Below are positions 43,821 through 52,920 of a DNA stretch of 64,000 nucleotides, piece by piece. This DNA comes from Mycolicibacterium sp. CBMA 226 (GTDB lineage: Bacteria > Actinomycetota > Actinomycetes > Mycobacteriales > Mycobacteriaceae). Made by a program: the position numbers and the translations under genes. The stretch covers positions 62,001 to 126,000 of the forward strand of contig NZ_VTGY01000013.1 in NCBI RefSeq assembly GCF_009729075.1. The letters run 5' to 3'. The notes beneath the pieces were generated by a model. It had not been told where the DNA came from. It searched no databases and worked only from the letters and a program-made list of their open reading frames with translations. Positions within the stretch are counted from its first letter, which is position 1. Each line of letters opens with the position of its first letter.

Positions 43821-44564
43821 ATGAACGGTGCGCAGATGACCGGTACACATGTGGACGTCAACTACAAGGACCTGGACACCCTCTGGCAGGGCTATGACGA
43901 GTCCGTCCGCTCCTTGGCCGAGCGCGAAGGCGTCAAGGCCGTCGCCGAACTCGGTGGCGGCGCCAACCCGATCATCGGCGGCGACGACTGGAGCTTTGCC
44001 GACGAGCGCGTCGTCATCGACATCTCCGCGACCGAACTGGCCAAGGCCAACAGCCGCGTGCACACCCGCGTCGCCGATCTCTGCAAGCCGATCGACAGCG
44101 AGCTGAACGCCTACGATCTGGTGTTCTCCAAGATGCTGTGCGAGCACCTGCCCGACGCCCGCACGTTCCACGAGAACTGCTTCAAACTCCTTCGCCCAGG
44201 CGGACTTTCGGTGCATTTCTTCCCGACGCTGTTCGCGTTCCCGTTCGTGGTGAACCTGCTCATCCCCGAGCAGGCCGCACGCACCGTCATCGGCAAGCTG
44301 CAACCCGGGCGGTTGCAGAACCCCCATCACGAGAAGTTCCCGGCCTACTACCGCTGGACCACCGGCCCCACCCAGAAGGCCATCAAGCGCTACGAGAGCG
44401 TGGGTTTCCAGGTCGAGTCCTGGTCCGGCGCCTACGGCCACGGCTACTACCGGGTGATTCCGCCGCTCGACGCGCTCGAGCGCGCAAAGAGCCGTTTCCT
44501 TCTTAAGCACCCGGTGCCGGCACTCACGAGTTTCGCGGCTGTCGTCCTGCGCAAACCGGCGTGA
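43821..44564 (+). CDS. Class I SAM-dependent methyltransferase
   Basis: A 247-residue methyltransferase. Motif I is GVKAVAELGGGANP, followed by VVIDISATELAKAN, an acidic motif II area, YDLVFSKMLCEHLPDARTFHE and LRPGGLSVHFFPTLFAFPF split over motifs III and IV. The C-terminal helices carry YYRWTTGPT. Similar enzymes modify sugars in surface polysaccharide clusters. The ATG at 43821 is preferred, with GGGGCGG about 12 bases upstream; 43836 is an alternative. It reads away from the right EPS arm and may add a methyl group to the EPS. Confidence 0.78.
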   Translation: MNGAQMTGTHVDVNYKDLDTLWQGYDESVRSLAEREGVKAVAELGGGANPIIGGDDWSFADERVVIDISATELAKANSRVHTRVADLCKPIDSELNAYDLVFSKMLCEHLPDARTFHENCFKLLRPGGLSVHFFPTLFAFPFVVNLLIPEQAARTVIGKLQPGRLQNPHHEKFPAYYRWTTGPTQKAIKRYESVGFQVESWSGAYGHGYYRVIPPLDALERAKSRFLLKHPVPALTSFAAVVLRKPA

Positions 44565-44595
44565 CGCGCCGAGTGGCCACCCCCACCTTCACAAC

Positions 44596-44610
44596 TTTCT
44601 TAGAGAACCG
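44596..44610. promoter_or_regulatory. Shared 15-base element upstream of accD5
   Basis: TTTCTTAGAGAACCG, with inner symmetry TTCT-TAG-AGAA. The same 15 bases occur upstream of accA3 at 60250-60264. It sits just before the -10 box of accD5, so a bound protein would block or help RNA polymerase. Confidence 0.65.
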
Positions 44611-44611
44611 T

Positions 44612-44617
44612 TAACAT
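44612..44617 (+). promoter_or_regulatory. Probable -10 box for accD5
   Basis: TAACAT ends seven bases before the ATG at 44625, with no ribosome binding site, which fits a leaderless accD5 mRNA. Confidence 0.45.
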
Positions 44618-44624
44618 CGTCGCC

Positions 44625-46253
44625 ATGACGAGCGTGACCGAGCCACCGGTGGACAAGGCGATCGACATCCACACCACCGCAGGCAAGCTGGAAGACCTGC
44701 GTAGGCGTACCGAAGAGACCCTGCACCCCGTCGGCGAGGCCGCCGTCGAGAAGGTCCACCAGAAGGGCAAGCTCACCGCCCGCGAGCGCATCCTGGCGCT
44801 GCTGGACGAGGGTTCGTTCGTCGAACTCGACGCACTCGCCAAGCACCGGAGCACCAACTTCGGCCTCGGTGACAAGCACCCGCTCGGCGACGGTGTGGTG
44901 ACCGGCTACGGCACCATCGACGGCCGCGAGGTCTGCATCTTCAGCCAGGACGCCACAGTCTTTGGCGGCAGCCTTGGCGAGGTCTACGGCGAGAAGATCG
45001 TCAAGGTCCAGGAGCTGGCCATCAAGACCGGCCGCCCGCTGATCGGCATCAACGACGGCGCCGGTGCCCGCATCCAGGAGGGCGTGGTCTCGCTCGGCCT
45101 GTACAGCCGCATCTTCCGGAACAACATCCTGGCGTCGGGTGTCATCCCCCAGATTTCGCTCATCATGGGTGCCGCGGCCGGTGGCCACGTGTACTCGCCC
45201 GCGCTCACCGACTTCATCGTCATGGTCGACCAGACCAGCCAGATGTTCATCACCGGCCCCGACGTCATCAAGACCGTCACCGGTGAAGAGGTCACCATGG
45301 AGGAGCTGGGCGGCGCCCACACCCATGAGGCCAAGTCCGGCACCGTGCACTACGTCGCCTCGGGCGAGCAGGACGCCCTCGACTACGTCCGCGACCTGCT
45401 GAGCTACCTGCCCCCGAACAACTACGCCGAGCCGCCGCGCCTCCCCGCGCCGCCGCACCCGGGAGCCGTCGAGGACAACCTCACCGCCGAGGACCTCGAG
45501 CTCGACACCCTGATCCCGGATTCGCCGAACCAGCCGTACGACATGCACGAGGTCATCTCGCGCATTCTCGACGACGACGAGTTCCTCGAGATCCAGCCCG
45601 GCTACGCACAGAACATCGTCATCGGCTTCGGTCGCATCGACGGCCGCCCCGTCGGCGTGGTCGCCAACCAGCCGACCCAGTTCGCCGGCTGCCTGGACAT
45701 CAACGCCTCGGAGAAGGCCGCCCGGTTCGTCCGCACCTGCGACGCCTTCAACATCCCGATCATCATGCTGGTGGACGTCCCGGGCTTCCTGCCGGGCACC
45801 GAGCAGGAGTACAACGGCATCATCCGCCGCGGCGCCAAGCTGCTGTACGCCTACGGTGAGGCCACGGTCGCCAAGATCACCGTCATCACTCGTAAGGCCT
45901 ACGGCGGCGCGTACTGCGTCATGGGCTCCAAGGACATGGGTTGCGACGTCAACCTGGCGTGGCCGACGGCCCAGATCGCCGTCATGGGCGCCTCGGGCGC
46001 GGTCGGCTTCGTCTACCGCCAGGAGCTGAAGGCCGCCGCGGCCAACGGCGAGGATGTCGATGCCCTGCGCCTGCAGCTGCAGCAGGAGTACGAGGACACC
46101 CTGGTGAACCCGTACGTCGCCGCCGAGCGTGGTTACGTCGACGCAGTCATCCCGCCGTCGCACACCCGCGGCTACATCGCCAACTCGCTGCGACTGCTGG
46201 AGCGCAAGGTCGTCCAGACGCCGCCGAAGAAGCACGGGAACATCCCACTGTGA
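44625..46253 (+). CDS. accD5: Acyl-CoA carboxylase beta subunit AccD5
   Basis: A 542-residue carboxyltransferase that, with AccA3 and AccE5, carboxylates propionyl-CoA (and acetyl-CoA less well) to methylmalonyl-CoA. Both crotonase-like halves are complete, with oxyanion loops [10 protein letters not shown] and [13 protein letters not shown] in the first and [13 protein letters not shown] and [12 protein letters not shown] in the second; [11 protein letters not shown] is near the end. It is syntenic with Rv3280 and overlaps accE5 by 4 bases. Upstream lies the element shared with accA3. Confidence 0.96.
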   Translation: MTSVTEPPVDKAIDIHTTAGKLEDLRRRTEETLHPVGEAAVEKVHQKGKLTARERILALLDEGSFVELDALAKHRSTNFGLGDKHPLGDGVVTGYGTIDGREVCIFSQDATVFGGSLGEVYGEKIVKVQELAIKTGRPLIGINDGAGARIQEGVVSLGLYSRIFRNNILASGVIPQISLIMGAAAGGHVYSPALTDFIVMVDQTSQMFITGPDVIKTVTGEEVTMEELGGAHTHEAKSGTVHYVASGEQDALDYVRDLLSYLPPNNYAEPPRLPAPPHPGAVEDNLTAEDLELDTLIPDSPNQPYDMHEVISRILDDDEFLEIQPGYAQNIVIGFGRIDGRPVGVVANQPTQFAGCLDINASEKAARFVRTCDAFNIPIIMLVDVPGFLPGTEQEYNGIIRRGAKLLYAYGEATVAKITVITRKAYGGAYCVMGSKDMGCDVNLAWPTAQIAVMGASGAVGFVYRQELKAAAANGEDVDALRLQLQQEYEDTLVNPYVAAERGYVDAVIPPSHTRGYIANSLRLLERKVVQTPPKKHGNIPL

Positions 46254-46504
46254 GTAATGACGTGCAGACCCCGGAAGAGACCCCGGCAGAAGCGCCTGTG
46301 GCGCCGCTGTTCCAGGTCGTCAAGGGCAACCCGTCCGACGAGGAGCTCGCTGCTCTGGTGACGGTGCTGGCCAGCGCCTCCGGTGGCGGTGCCGCCGAGG
46401 CGGGCGACCGCAACGACTGGGGCCATCCGGTCTCCAAGCTGCGGTACGCGTACACCAGCTGGCAGCTGGTGACGTTGGTGGAGCGCACCTTCATCCGTCG
46501 GTGA
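46250..46504 (+). CDS. accE5: Acyl-CoA carboxylase epsilon subunit AccE5
   Basis: An 84-residue epsilon subunit that joins the AccA3 and AccD5 parts of the mycobacterial carboxylase. The conserved core is [22 protein letters not shown] followed by [17 protein letters not shown], given here in two motifs. M. tuberculosis AccE5 has a long N-terminal extension (about 177 residues in total); here it is nearly absent. GTG start overlaps accD5 (GTGA). Confidence 0.93.
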   Translation: MSNDVQTPEETPAEAPVAPLFQVVKGNPSDEELAALVTVLASASGGGAAEAGDRNDWGHPVSKLRYAYTSWQLVTLVERTFIRR

Positions 46505-46535
46505 TGAGCGCTTGCGCGAAGAACATCCAGCGCTG

Positions 46536-47180
46536 ATGAGGCTCGTCCTCGGCTCGGCCTCCGCCGGCCGGCTCAGTGTCTTGCGAAGGGCCGGTGTCGA
46601 ACCGGTCGTGCTGGTGTCCGATGTCGACGAAGACTCCATCATCGCTTCGCTCGGCGACGCCGGACCCGGTGACATCGTGCAGGCCCTGGCGACCGCCAAG
46701 GCGCAGCGAGTCGCCGAACTGCTCGACGCGAGCATCTCGTCGGATTGCGTTGTGATCGGCTGTGATTCGATGCTCGAATTCGATGGCCGGCTGACGGGCA
46801 AACCGGGCTCCCCCGATGTGGCACGGCAGCAATGGCATTCGATGGCCGGCCGCAGCGCCGTCCTGCACACCGGCCACTGTGTGCTCCGCCTGACGGGCGG
46901 CGCCGTCACCGCCCAGGTAGGCGAACTGGGTTCCACCACGGTTCATTTCGGCGAACCCAGCCCGGCGGACCTGGCCGCCTACGTCGACACCGGCGAACCC
47001 CTCTGGGTCGCAGGGGCTTTCACGCTCGACGGGCTGGGCAGCTGGTTCATCGACGGCATCGACGGCGACCCGTCCAATGTCATCGGGCTGAGCCTGCCAC
47101 TGCTGCGCCGGATGCTGGCTCAGCTCGGGGTGTCCGTCGCCGACGTGTGGGCGGCGAACAGTGCCGCATCGCCCGCATAG
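46536..47180 (+). CDS. maf: Maf-family nucleoside triphosphate pyrophosphatase
   Basis: A 214-residue Maf/YhdE-type enzyme that hydrolyses non-standard or modified nucleoside triphosphates. [15 protein letters not shown] opens the fold, [18 protein letters not shown] holds the catalytic Asp, and [31 protein letters not shown] is the C-terminal signature, read in parts. ATG at 46536 preferred to a TTG at 46512. Syntenic with Rv3282. Confidence 0.92.
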   Translation: MRLVLGSASAGRLSVLRRAGVEPVVLVSDVDEDSIIASLGDAGPGDIVQALATAKAQRVAELLDASISSDCVVIGCDSMLEFDGRLTGKPGSPDVARQQWHSMAGRSAVLHTGHCVLRLTGGAVTAQVGELGSTTVHFGEPSPADLAAYVDTGEPLWVAGAFTLDGLGSWFIDGIDGDPSNVIGLSLPLLRRMLAQLGVSVADVWAANSAASPA

Positions 47181-47186
47181 TTTTTT
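47150..47186 (+). terminator. Possible terminator overlapping the maf end
   Basis: GGGCG and CGCCC arms around a GGCGAACAGTGCCGCATC loop, followed by six T's after the maf stop. The stem includes mismatches. Moderate to weak. Confidence 0.3.
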
Positions 47187-47197
47187 CCCTAACCCAC

Positions 47198-47224
47198 CTA
47201 TCCGCACCGCCACCCGCGCCGAAC
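47198..47224 (+). promoter_or_regulatory. SigK-like promoter of the sigK operon
   Basis: CTATCC (47198-47203) and CCGAAC (47219-47224), 15 bases apart, are close to the SigK -35/-10 pair (CCATCC and CCGAAT) known from M. tuberculosis. It lies 30 bases before the first gene of the operon that encodes SigK, so auto-control is likely. Confidence 0.5.
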
Positions 47225-47254
47225 TCCTGGTGACCAACCAGGAGGGACGGCACG

Positions 47255-48568
47255 GTGCGGCGGATTGCAGTGATCGGGAGCGGCATATCGGGGCTCACCG
47301 CAGCGTGGGTGCTCGCCCGCGACGCGGACGTCACCCTCTTCGAGGCGCAACCGCGATGCGGTGGCCACGCCCACACCCATGAGTTGACCGCGCGTCACGG
47401 CAGCAGCGACACCGTCGGCGTCGACTCCGGCTTCATCGTGCACAACGACCGGACCTACCCGACCCTGCTGCGACTGTTCGCCGAACTCGGCGTCCGCACG
47501 CAGGAGTCCGACATGTCGATGTCGGTGTGCTGCGAAGGATGCGGCCTGGAGTACGCCGGCGCAAAAGGGCTGGCCGGCCTCTTCGCGGCACCGGGCTCGC
47601 TGTTCTCCCCGCGCTATCTGCGCATGCTGGCGGAGGTGACGCGCTTCCACCGCCTCGCGCGCGCCGAACTCGCGCGCGGTGTCGCCGACGGCCGGACCCT
47701 CGGCGAATTCCTCACGGCAGCAGGGTTTTCCAGCTACTTCGTCGCGCATTTCATGGTGCCGTTGGTCGCGGCGGTCTGGTCGTGCCCGCCGGACGTCGCG
47801 CTCGACTACCCGGTCGGCTACCTGCTCGCGTTCCTCGATCACCACGGGATGTTGACGGTGTTCGGGTCACCGACCTGGCGGACGGTGACAGGGGGCTCTG
47901 CGCGGTACGTCGAAGCGATCACCGCACGGTTGCCGTCGGTGCGCGTCGGGGTGCCCGTGCGCACCGTCACCCGCACCGCGGACGGGGTGACGGTCCGTGA
48001 CGATGCGGACGGCGTCGAGGAGTTCGACGCGGCCGTGATCGCGACGCATCCGAATCAGGCGCTCTCGATTCTGGATCGACCGACGGCGAACGAGATCGAG
48101 ATCCTCGGCGCGCTCCGGTACTCGATCAATCACACTGCGCTGCATACCGATACGTCACTGCTACCGCGGCGTCGCGGCGCCCGCGCATCGTGGAACTACC
48201 GGATGCCGGCCTGCGATGTGACCGCGGACCAGGTGCTGGTCAGCTACGACCTGACGCGCCTGCAGCGGCTCGACGCAAGCGCCGATCGGCACTTCGTGGT
48301 GACGCTGGGCGGCGTCGGCCGGGTCGACCCGAGCCAGGTCATCACCACGATGCTCTATGACCACCCGCAGTACTCCCCCGAGTTCCGCGCGGCGCAACAG
48401 CGCCTGCACACGCTCGGCGACCGCCGGCTGGCGTTCGCCGGCGCCTACCACGGCTGGGGATTTCACGAGGACGGGGCGGTGTCCGGCGTCGTCGCGGCGG
48501 AGCGACTCGGCGGCAGGTGGAGCGGTCCGGTGCCGCCACTGCGCCATCGGGCGGAGAACGTGGCATGA
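47255..48568 (+). CDS. FAD-dependent amine-oxidase-like protein (Rv0449c type)
   Basis: A 437-residue flavoprotein with an N-terminal FAD-binding motif RIAVIGSGISGLTAAWVLA and GGHAHTHEL. It continues with GVDSGFIVHNDRTYP and ends with FAGAYHGWGFHEDGAVSGVVAAERL in two motifs. Proteins of this group stand with DUF1365 and a cyclopropane-fatty-acid synthase in many bacteria; Rv0449c opens the sigK operon in M. tuberculosis. Its reaction is unknown, probably linked to lipid modification. GTG start with AGGAGG about 10 bases upstream. Its stop overlaps the DUF1365 start (ATGA). Confidence 0.88.
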   Translation: MRRIAVIGSGISGLTAAWVLARDADVTLFEAQPRCGGHAHTHELTARHGSSDTVGVDSGFIVHNDRTYPTLLRLFAELGVRTQESDMSMSVCCEGCGLEYAGAKGLAGLFAAPGSLFSPRYLRMLAEVTRFHRLARAELARGVADGRTLGEFLTAAGFSSYFVAHFMVPLVAAVWSCPPDVALDYPVGYLLAFLDHHGMLTVFGSPTWRTVTGGSARYVEAITARLPSVRVGVPVRTVTRTADGVTVRDDADGVEEFDAAVIATHPNQALSILDRPTANEIEILGALRYSINHTALHTDTSLLPRRRGARASWNYRMPACDVTADQVLVSYDLTRLQRLDASADRHFVVTLGGVGRVDPSQVITTMLYDHPQYSPEFRAAQQRLHTLGDRRLAFAGAYHGWGFHEDGAVSGVVAAERLGGRWSGPVPPLRHRAENVA

Positions 48569-49287
48569 GTCCACCACAGATCGTGCGCACCACCATCCAC
48601 CACGCTCGTACGGTTCCGGTGCGGCACACGTTCACCTACCGCAGCTACAGCTGGCTGGTCGATCTCGACGCCGTGCCCACGTTCCCGTACCTGCTGCGGC
48701 CGCTGGCCGGGTTCCACGCCGCCGACCACGTCGGCGATCCGCACCGCACACTGCGCGAGAACGTCGATTCCTATCTCGGCGAACACGGAATCGACCTGAG
48801 CGGCGGCCGCATCCGAATGTTGGCCAATGCCAGGGTGTTCGGCTTCGTGTTCAATCCGCTGACCCTCTACTGGTGCCACGACGCCGACGGCACACTGGTC
48901 TGTGCCATCGCCGAGGTGCACAACACCTACGGCGGGCGGCACCGCTACCTCCTGCCTGCCGACCAGCTCGGCCAGATGACGGTGCCCAAAGCGTTCTACG
49001 TCTCGCCGTTCAACCCGGTCAGCGGCCGTTACGTGCTGCGCGTTCCCGAACCGGCCCGCGACCGGCTCCGCGTGGCGATCACCCTGCTCGACCCGTCCGG
49101 CGGGGTCGTCCTGGCCGCCACCTGGACCGGGTCGATTCACCCTGCGCGCCCCGCAACCGTTTTGGCCACCGCACTGGCAGCGCCGCTGGCGCCGCTGCTG
49201 GTCGCAGCCCGCATCCGCTGGCAGGGCGTGCGCCTCTGGGCGCGCGGACTGCCACTGCATCCCCGCCCCCAGGAGGCCGCCGTATGA
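48565..49287 (+). CDS. DUF1365 protein (Rv0448c type)
   Basis: A 240-residue protein with the DUF1365 signatures RHTFTYRSYSWLVDLD, MLANARVFGFVFNPLTLYWCHD (in two motifs), VHNTYGGRHRYLL and VPKAFYVSPFNPVSGRY. Almost always next to the FAD protein and the methyltransferase of the same operon. Function unproven; a role in making modified fatty acids is inferred. ATG overlaps both neighbours by 4 bases, so the three genes are coupled. Confidence 0.87.
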   Translation: MSPPQIVRTTIHHARTVPVRHTFTYRSYSWLVDLDAVPTFPYLLRPLAGFHAADHVGDPHRTLRENVDSYLGEHGIDLSGGRIRMLANARVFGFVFNPLTLYWCHDADGTLVCAIAEVHNTYGGRHRYLLPADQLGQMTVPKAFYVSPFNPVSGRYVLRVPEPARDRLRVAITLLDPSGGVVLAATWTGSIHPARPATVLATALAAPLAPLLVAARIRWQGVRLWARGLPLHPRPQEAAV

Positions 49288-50573
49288 CGAACCAACTCCA
49301 CGACGCTGCCGCATACGATCCGTTCCTGCCGGCCAGGTGGACCGAAATCGCCGAGGTACCAGGCGGTCTGCGCACCAGGCTCGGCACCCCCGTCGCCCGC
49401 GCGTTGTTCCGGGCCGCGGTCCGGGACCTGCCACTGCGGGTCGAGTATCCGGACGGCACCGTGCAAGGTGCAGCCGGTGCGGCTGACCCGGCCGCACCGC
49501 GAATGTTGTTGCACCGCCCCGATGATTTCTTCGGCCGCATCGCGAGCAGTGGCCTGATCGGCTTCGGCGAGGCGTACATGGTCGGCGACTGGTCGGCGCC
49601 CGAGCTCACCGCCGTACTGACCGCGCTGGCATCCCGCATCGACACCGTCGTGCCGGCCATGTTCCAGGGACTGCGCGCCATCCTGCTGCCGCGGATACCC
49701 CGCAATCACCGCGGGGCGCACGCGGACACCCAGGCGAACATCGCGCATCACTACGACCTGTCCAACGAGTTCTTCAGCATGTTCCTCGATCCGACACTGA
49801 CCTACTCGTGCGCGCTGTTCGACACCCTCGACCCGCCGCCGGCCTGGCTCGATCTGGCGGCCGCACAGCACCGCAAGATCGACCGGCTGCTCGATGCCAC
49901 CGGCGTCGGCGTCGGCACGCGCCTGCTCGAAATCGGTACCGGCTGGGGCGAATTGGCGATCCGGGCCGCGCAGCGCGGGGCGCTCGTTCACACCGCGACA
50001 CTGTCCCGCGAGCAGCAGCTGCTGGCCCGGGAACGCATCGCCGCCGCCGGGCTGTCGGACCGGATCACCGTCGAGCTCTGCGATTACCGCGACGTCACCG
50101 GCACGTACGACGCGATCATCTCCATCGAGATGATCGAGGCCGTCGGGTATCGCTACCTGCCGGCCTACCTGCGCACGCTCGACAGCCTCCTCGAGGCCGG
50201 CGGACGCATCGGCCTACAGCTCATCACCATGCCGCACAAGCGCATGCTGGCCTCCCGCGACACCTACACCTGGGTGCACAAGTACATCTTCCCGGGCGGG
50301 TTCCTGCCGTCGGTCAAACTCATCGAACGCTCGGTCGCCGCGCACACCGCCCTGCGCATCGTCGACCGCCATTCGTTCGGGCCGCACTACGCCCACACCC
50401 TCAGACTGTGGCTGCAGCGGTTCACCGCCAACAGCGCCGGCGCGGACGCTCTGGGCTTCGACCGCGTCTTCCGGCGGATGTGGCGGTTCTACCTCGCCTA
50501 CTCCGAGGCCGGCTTCGCGTCGGGCTACCTGGACCTGCACCAGCTGGTTCTGCAGCCGAAGGCGCGAGCATGA
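49284..50573 (+). CDS. Cyclopropane-fatty-acyl-phospholipid synthase family (UfaA1 type)
   Basis: A 429-residue SAM-dependent enzyme of the CFA synthase group, like Rv0447c UfaA1, which makes tuberculostearic acid type methyl groups or cyclopropane rings on phospholipid chains. ANIAHHYDLSNEFFSMFLDPTLTYSCALF (in two parts) is the bicarbonate and acyl site signature; LLEIGTGWGELAIRAAQRG is the SAM loop and ISIEMIEAVGYRYLPAY the catalytic core. The N-terminal 100 residues are a family-specific lid. ATG at 49284 overlaps DUF1365 by 4 bases. Confidence 0.9.
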   Translation: MTNQLHDAAAYDPFLPARWTEIAEVPGGLRTRLGTPVARALFRAAVRDLPLRVEYPDGTVQGAAGAADPAAPRMLLHRPDDFFGRIASSGLIGFGEAYMVGDWSAPELTAVLTALASRIDTVVPAMFQGLRAILLPRIPRNHRGAHADTQANIAHHYDLSNEFFSMFLDPTLTYSCALFDTLDPPPAWLDLAAAQHRKIDRLLDATGVGVGTRLLEIGTGWGELAIRAAQRGALVHTATLSREQQLLARERIAAAGLSDRITVELCDYRDVTGTYDAIISIEMIEAVGYRYLPAYLRTLDSLLEAGGRIGLQLITMPHKRMLASRDTYTWVHKYIFPGGFLPSVKLIERSVAAHTALRIVDRHSFGPHYAHTLRLWLQRFTANSAGADALGFDRVFRRMWRFYLAYSEAGFASGYLDLHQLVLQPKARA

Positions 50574-51208
50574 GCAGGCCGACCGGATCCGACGGGTTAC
50601 GCCAGACAGACAAAGTTTCCGCCCGCCCGTGCGACGATGCCCGGATGGAGGGCGAAGCAGACCGCGCAGCACTCCTGGCGGCGATCGCCGACGGCGACGC
50701 CGCGGCTTTCACCGAGTTCTACGACCTGACCTCGCCGCGGGTGTACGGCCTGGCCTATCGCGTCGTGCGTAACAGGACCCTGGCCGAGGATGTGGTGCAG
50801 GAAGTGTTCCTGCAGGTGTGGTCTACGGCAGCACGGCAGTACGATCCGGCGCTGGCCAGTCCCATCGGCTGGCTGTTGACGTTGGCCCACCGGCGAAGCG
50901 TCGACCGGGTTCGCTCCGAGCAGTCGGCCGCGGACCGCAACCATGCCTACGGAGCCTCGCACCTCGGGCGCGAACACGACACCGTCGTCGACGAAGTGGG
51001 CCAACGACTCGACGAGCAGGAAGTCACCGATTGCCTCGGCGGATTGACCGACATCCAGCGCGAGGCCATCGGCCTGGCCTACTACAGCGGCCACACCTAC
51101 CGGGAGGTCGCCGAGCACCTCGACGTCACGCTCCCCACCATCAAGGCCCGAATACGCGACGGACTGATCCGCCTGAAGAACTGCTTGGGGGTGGGCACCG
51201 ATGCCTGA
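50570..51208 (+). CDS. sigK: ECF RNA polymerase sigma factor SigK
   Basis: A 212-residue ECF sigma factor. Region 2 has AAFTEFYDLTSPRVYGLAYRVV and LAEDVVQEVFLQVWSTA, and region 4 has LTDIQREAIGLAYYSGHTYREVAEHLDVTLPTIKARIRDGL in two parts. It is the SigK type of M. tuberculosis, which drives its own operon and mpt70/mpt83. The ATG at 50570 (ATGA with the previous gene, GAAGG upstream) gives 25 extra N-terminal residues; the ATG at 50645 would give 187 residues, the M. tuberculosis length. Overlaps rskA by 8 bases. Confidence 0.88.
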   Translation: MSRPTGSDGLRQTDKVSARPCDDARMEGEADRAALLAAIADGDAAAFTEFYDLTSPRVYGLAYRVVRNRTLAEDVVQEVFLQVWSTAARQYDPALASPIGWLLTLAHRRSVDRVRSEQSAADRNHAYGASHLGREHDTVVDEVGQRLDEQEVTDCLGGLTDIQREAIGLAYYSGHTYREVAEHLDVTLPTIKARIRDGLIRLKNCLGVGTDA

Positions 51209-51947
51209 CAGCTACACCGACGACGAACAGCAATTGCTTGACCTGGCATACGTGTACGCACTCGACGCAGTGTCCGAAGCCGAACGCTCGGAGATCGCCG
51301 GCCGCCTCGGCGTGGCCGCGCCGCACACCGCACAGGAATTCGGCCGGATCGTCGGCGACACCCAGGAAACGATGGCCCTCGTGACCGCGGGTGACGCCAT
51401 GGCGCCGCCCGCCGAACTCCGCGTGCGCATCCTGCAGGCCATCGGTATCCAGCCGGCCGGAGACAGTCCAGATGAACTGGCGCTCAGGCGCATTCGACGA
51501 CGGCGGCTGATCGTCCGCGTGGTTGCGGCCGCCGCGGCGGTCTGCGCGATTGTCATCGGCACGTCGGTGGTCGCCGAGCGATTCACGAATCACCCGGAGC
51601 AGCAGACGGTTTCGCAGGTGCTGGCCAACCCTGACATCCGCACCTTCTCCGCGGAAGTCGCCGGCGGCACCATCACGCTCAGCGCATCACAACAGGCGAA
51701 CGCCGTCGTCGTGGCCATGTCGAATGTGCCCGCGCCGCCGGCGGGCCACGTCTACCAGATGTGGTTCATCCCGGCGTCCGGAGCGCCGCGGTCCGCCGGC
51801 ACCATGAGCGCGGACACCATGCCGCCGCCCGGCGGCGAGGTGATACCGGCACTGAACTCGGCCGCCAAGGTGGCCGTGACCGTCGAGCCCGGCACGGGGT
51901 CGAGTCAACCGACGAGCACGCCGGTGGTCGTCGTCTCGCTGACCTGA
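51201..51947 (+). CDS. rskA: Anti-sigma-K factor RskA
   Basis: A 248-residue membrane anti-sigma factor. The cytoplasmic N-terminus (LLDLAYVYALDAVSEAERSEI) is the sigma-binding anti-sigma domain, without the zinc-type HxxxCxxC, as usual for RskA. One helix follows at about 101-122 (RVVAAAAAVCAIVIGTSVV), then the extracytoplasmic RskA domain (VYQMWFIPASGAP). In M. tuberculosis RskA keeps SigK off until it is cleaved. Coupled to sigK by overlap. Confidence 0.92.
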   Translation: MPDSYTDDEQQLLDLAYVYALDAVSEAERSEIAGRLGVAAPHTAQEFGRIVGDTQETMALVTAGDAMAPPAELRVRILQAIGIQPAGDSPDELALRRIRRRRLIVRVVAAAAAVCAIVIGTSVVAERFTNHPEQQTVSQVLANPDIRTFSAEVAGGTITLSASQQANAVVVAMSNVPAPPAGHVYQMWFIPASGAPRSAGTMSADTMPPPGGEVIPALNSAAKVAVTVEPGTGSSQPTSTPVVVVSLT

Positions 51948-51949
51948 CC

Positions 51950-52900
51950 ATGACCGCCGAGGGATTCTTCGACCAGCTGCTCGACCGCACCGTTGTGCTC
52001 GGGTATTCGCGGGTGGGTTTGGCTGTGCGGCAACGGCTCTGGCCGGAACCGGACCTGCCGGCCGGCGCGCTCGCCGGCCGCACCGTGCTGGTCACCGGCG
52101 CGAATTCGGGCATCGGCAAGGCCGTTGCCGGACAACTCGCGAAGCTCGGCGCGACGGTCCTGATGACGGTGCGCGACAGGGGCCGCGGCGCGGCCGCGCG
52201 GCACGACGTGCTCGCCGTCGCGCCCGGCGCCGACGTGGCCGTCGAGGTGTGCGACGTGTCGAACCTGGCCGCGGTCCGGTCGTTCGCCGCGGACCTGGTG
52301 TCCCGGCGTCCACGGCTCGACGCCGTGATCCACAACGCCGGCGTGCTGCCGGAGCAACGTACCGAAAGCGCAGAAGGACACGAGCTTTCGCTTGCCACCC
52401 ACGTTCTGGGCCCGCTGCTGCTGACCGAGCTGCTGCTGCCCGCACTCACCGCGGCGCCCGACCCGCGGGTGGTGCTGATGTCCTCGGGTGGCATGTACAC
52501 CCAGCCGCTTCCGGTCGACGACATCGAATACCGGCGGGGCCACTACCGCGGTGCCACGGCCTACGCCCGCAGTAAGCGCATTCAGGTTGCGATCACTCCA
52601 CTGTTGGCGCAGCGCTGGTCCGGCATCATGGTGGCGGCGATGCATCCCGGCTGGGCCGACACGCCGGGCGTCGCGCAATCCCTGCCCGCATTCCGCCGCG
52701 TGACGCAACCCATCCTGCGGACGTCGGAGCAGGCCGCCGACACCGCGGTCTGGTTGACCGCAACCGAACCCGCTCCGGACTCCGGACAGTTCTGGCACGA
52801 CCGCCGGATCCGTCCCACGCACTATGTGCCCACGACGCACTACACCGACACCGAGTTGGAACAAGTGTGGCGGTATTGCACGGCCGCCGTGGGGTTGTGA
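51950..52900 (+). CDS. Short-chain dehydrogenase/reductase (DHRS12-like)
   Basis: A 316-residue SDR. The NAD(P) motif is VLVTGANSGIGKA (about 45-57), the NAG motif is HNAGVL and the active site is SSGGMYT with AYARSK (Ser, Tyr, Lys). An N-terminal stretch of 35 residues precedes the domain. Its ATG is two bases after the rskA stop, so it may be the last gene of the sigK operon; in M. tuberculosis the operon ends at rskA. Substrate unknown. Convergent with the SRPBCC gene. Confidence 0.85.
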   Translation: MTAEGFFDQLLDRTVVLGYSRVGLAVRQRLWPEPDLPAGALAGRTVLVTGANSGIGKAVAGQLAKLGATVLMTVRDRGRGAAARHDVLAVAPGADVAVEVCDVSNLAAVRSFAADLVSRRPRLDAVIHNAGVLPEQRTESAEGHELSLATHVLGPLLLTELLLPALTAAPDPRVVLMSSGGMYTQPLPVDDIEYRRGHYRGATAYARSKRIQVAITPLLAQRWSGIMVAAMHPGWADTPGVAQSLPAFRRVTQPILRTSEQAADTAVWLTATEPAPDSGQFWHDRRIRPTHYVPTTHYTDTELEQVWRYCTAAVGL

Positions 52901-52920
52901 CGACTTCGGCTGTCTCAGGA

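Noticed and set aside
44589..46235. 548-codon open frame antisense to accD5
   Set aside because: Same shadow effect; the sense frame is a clear, full-length carboxylase.
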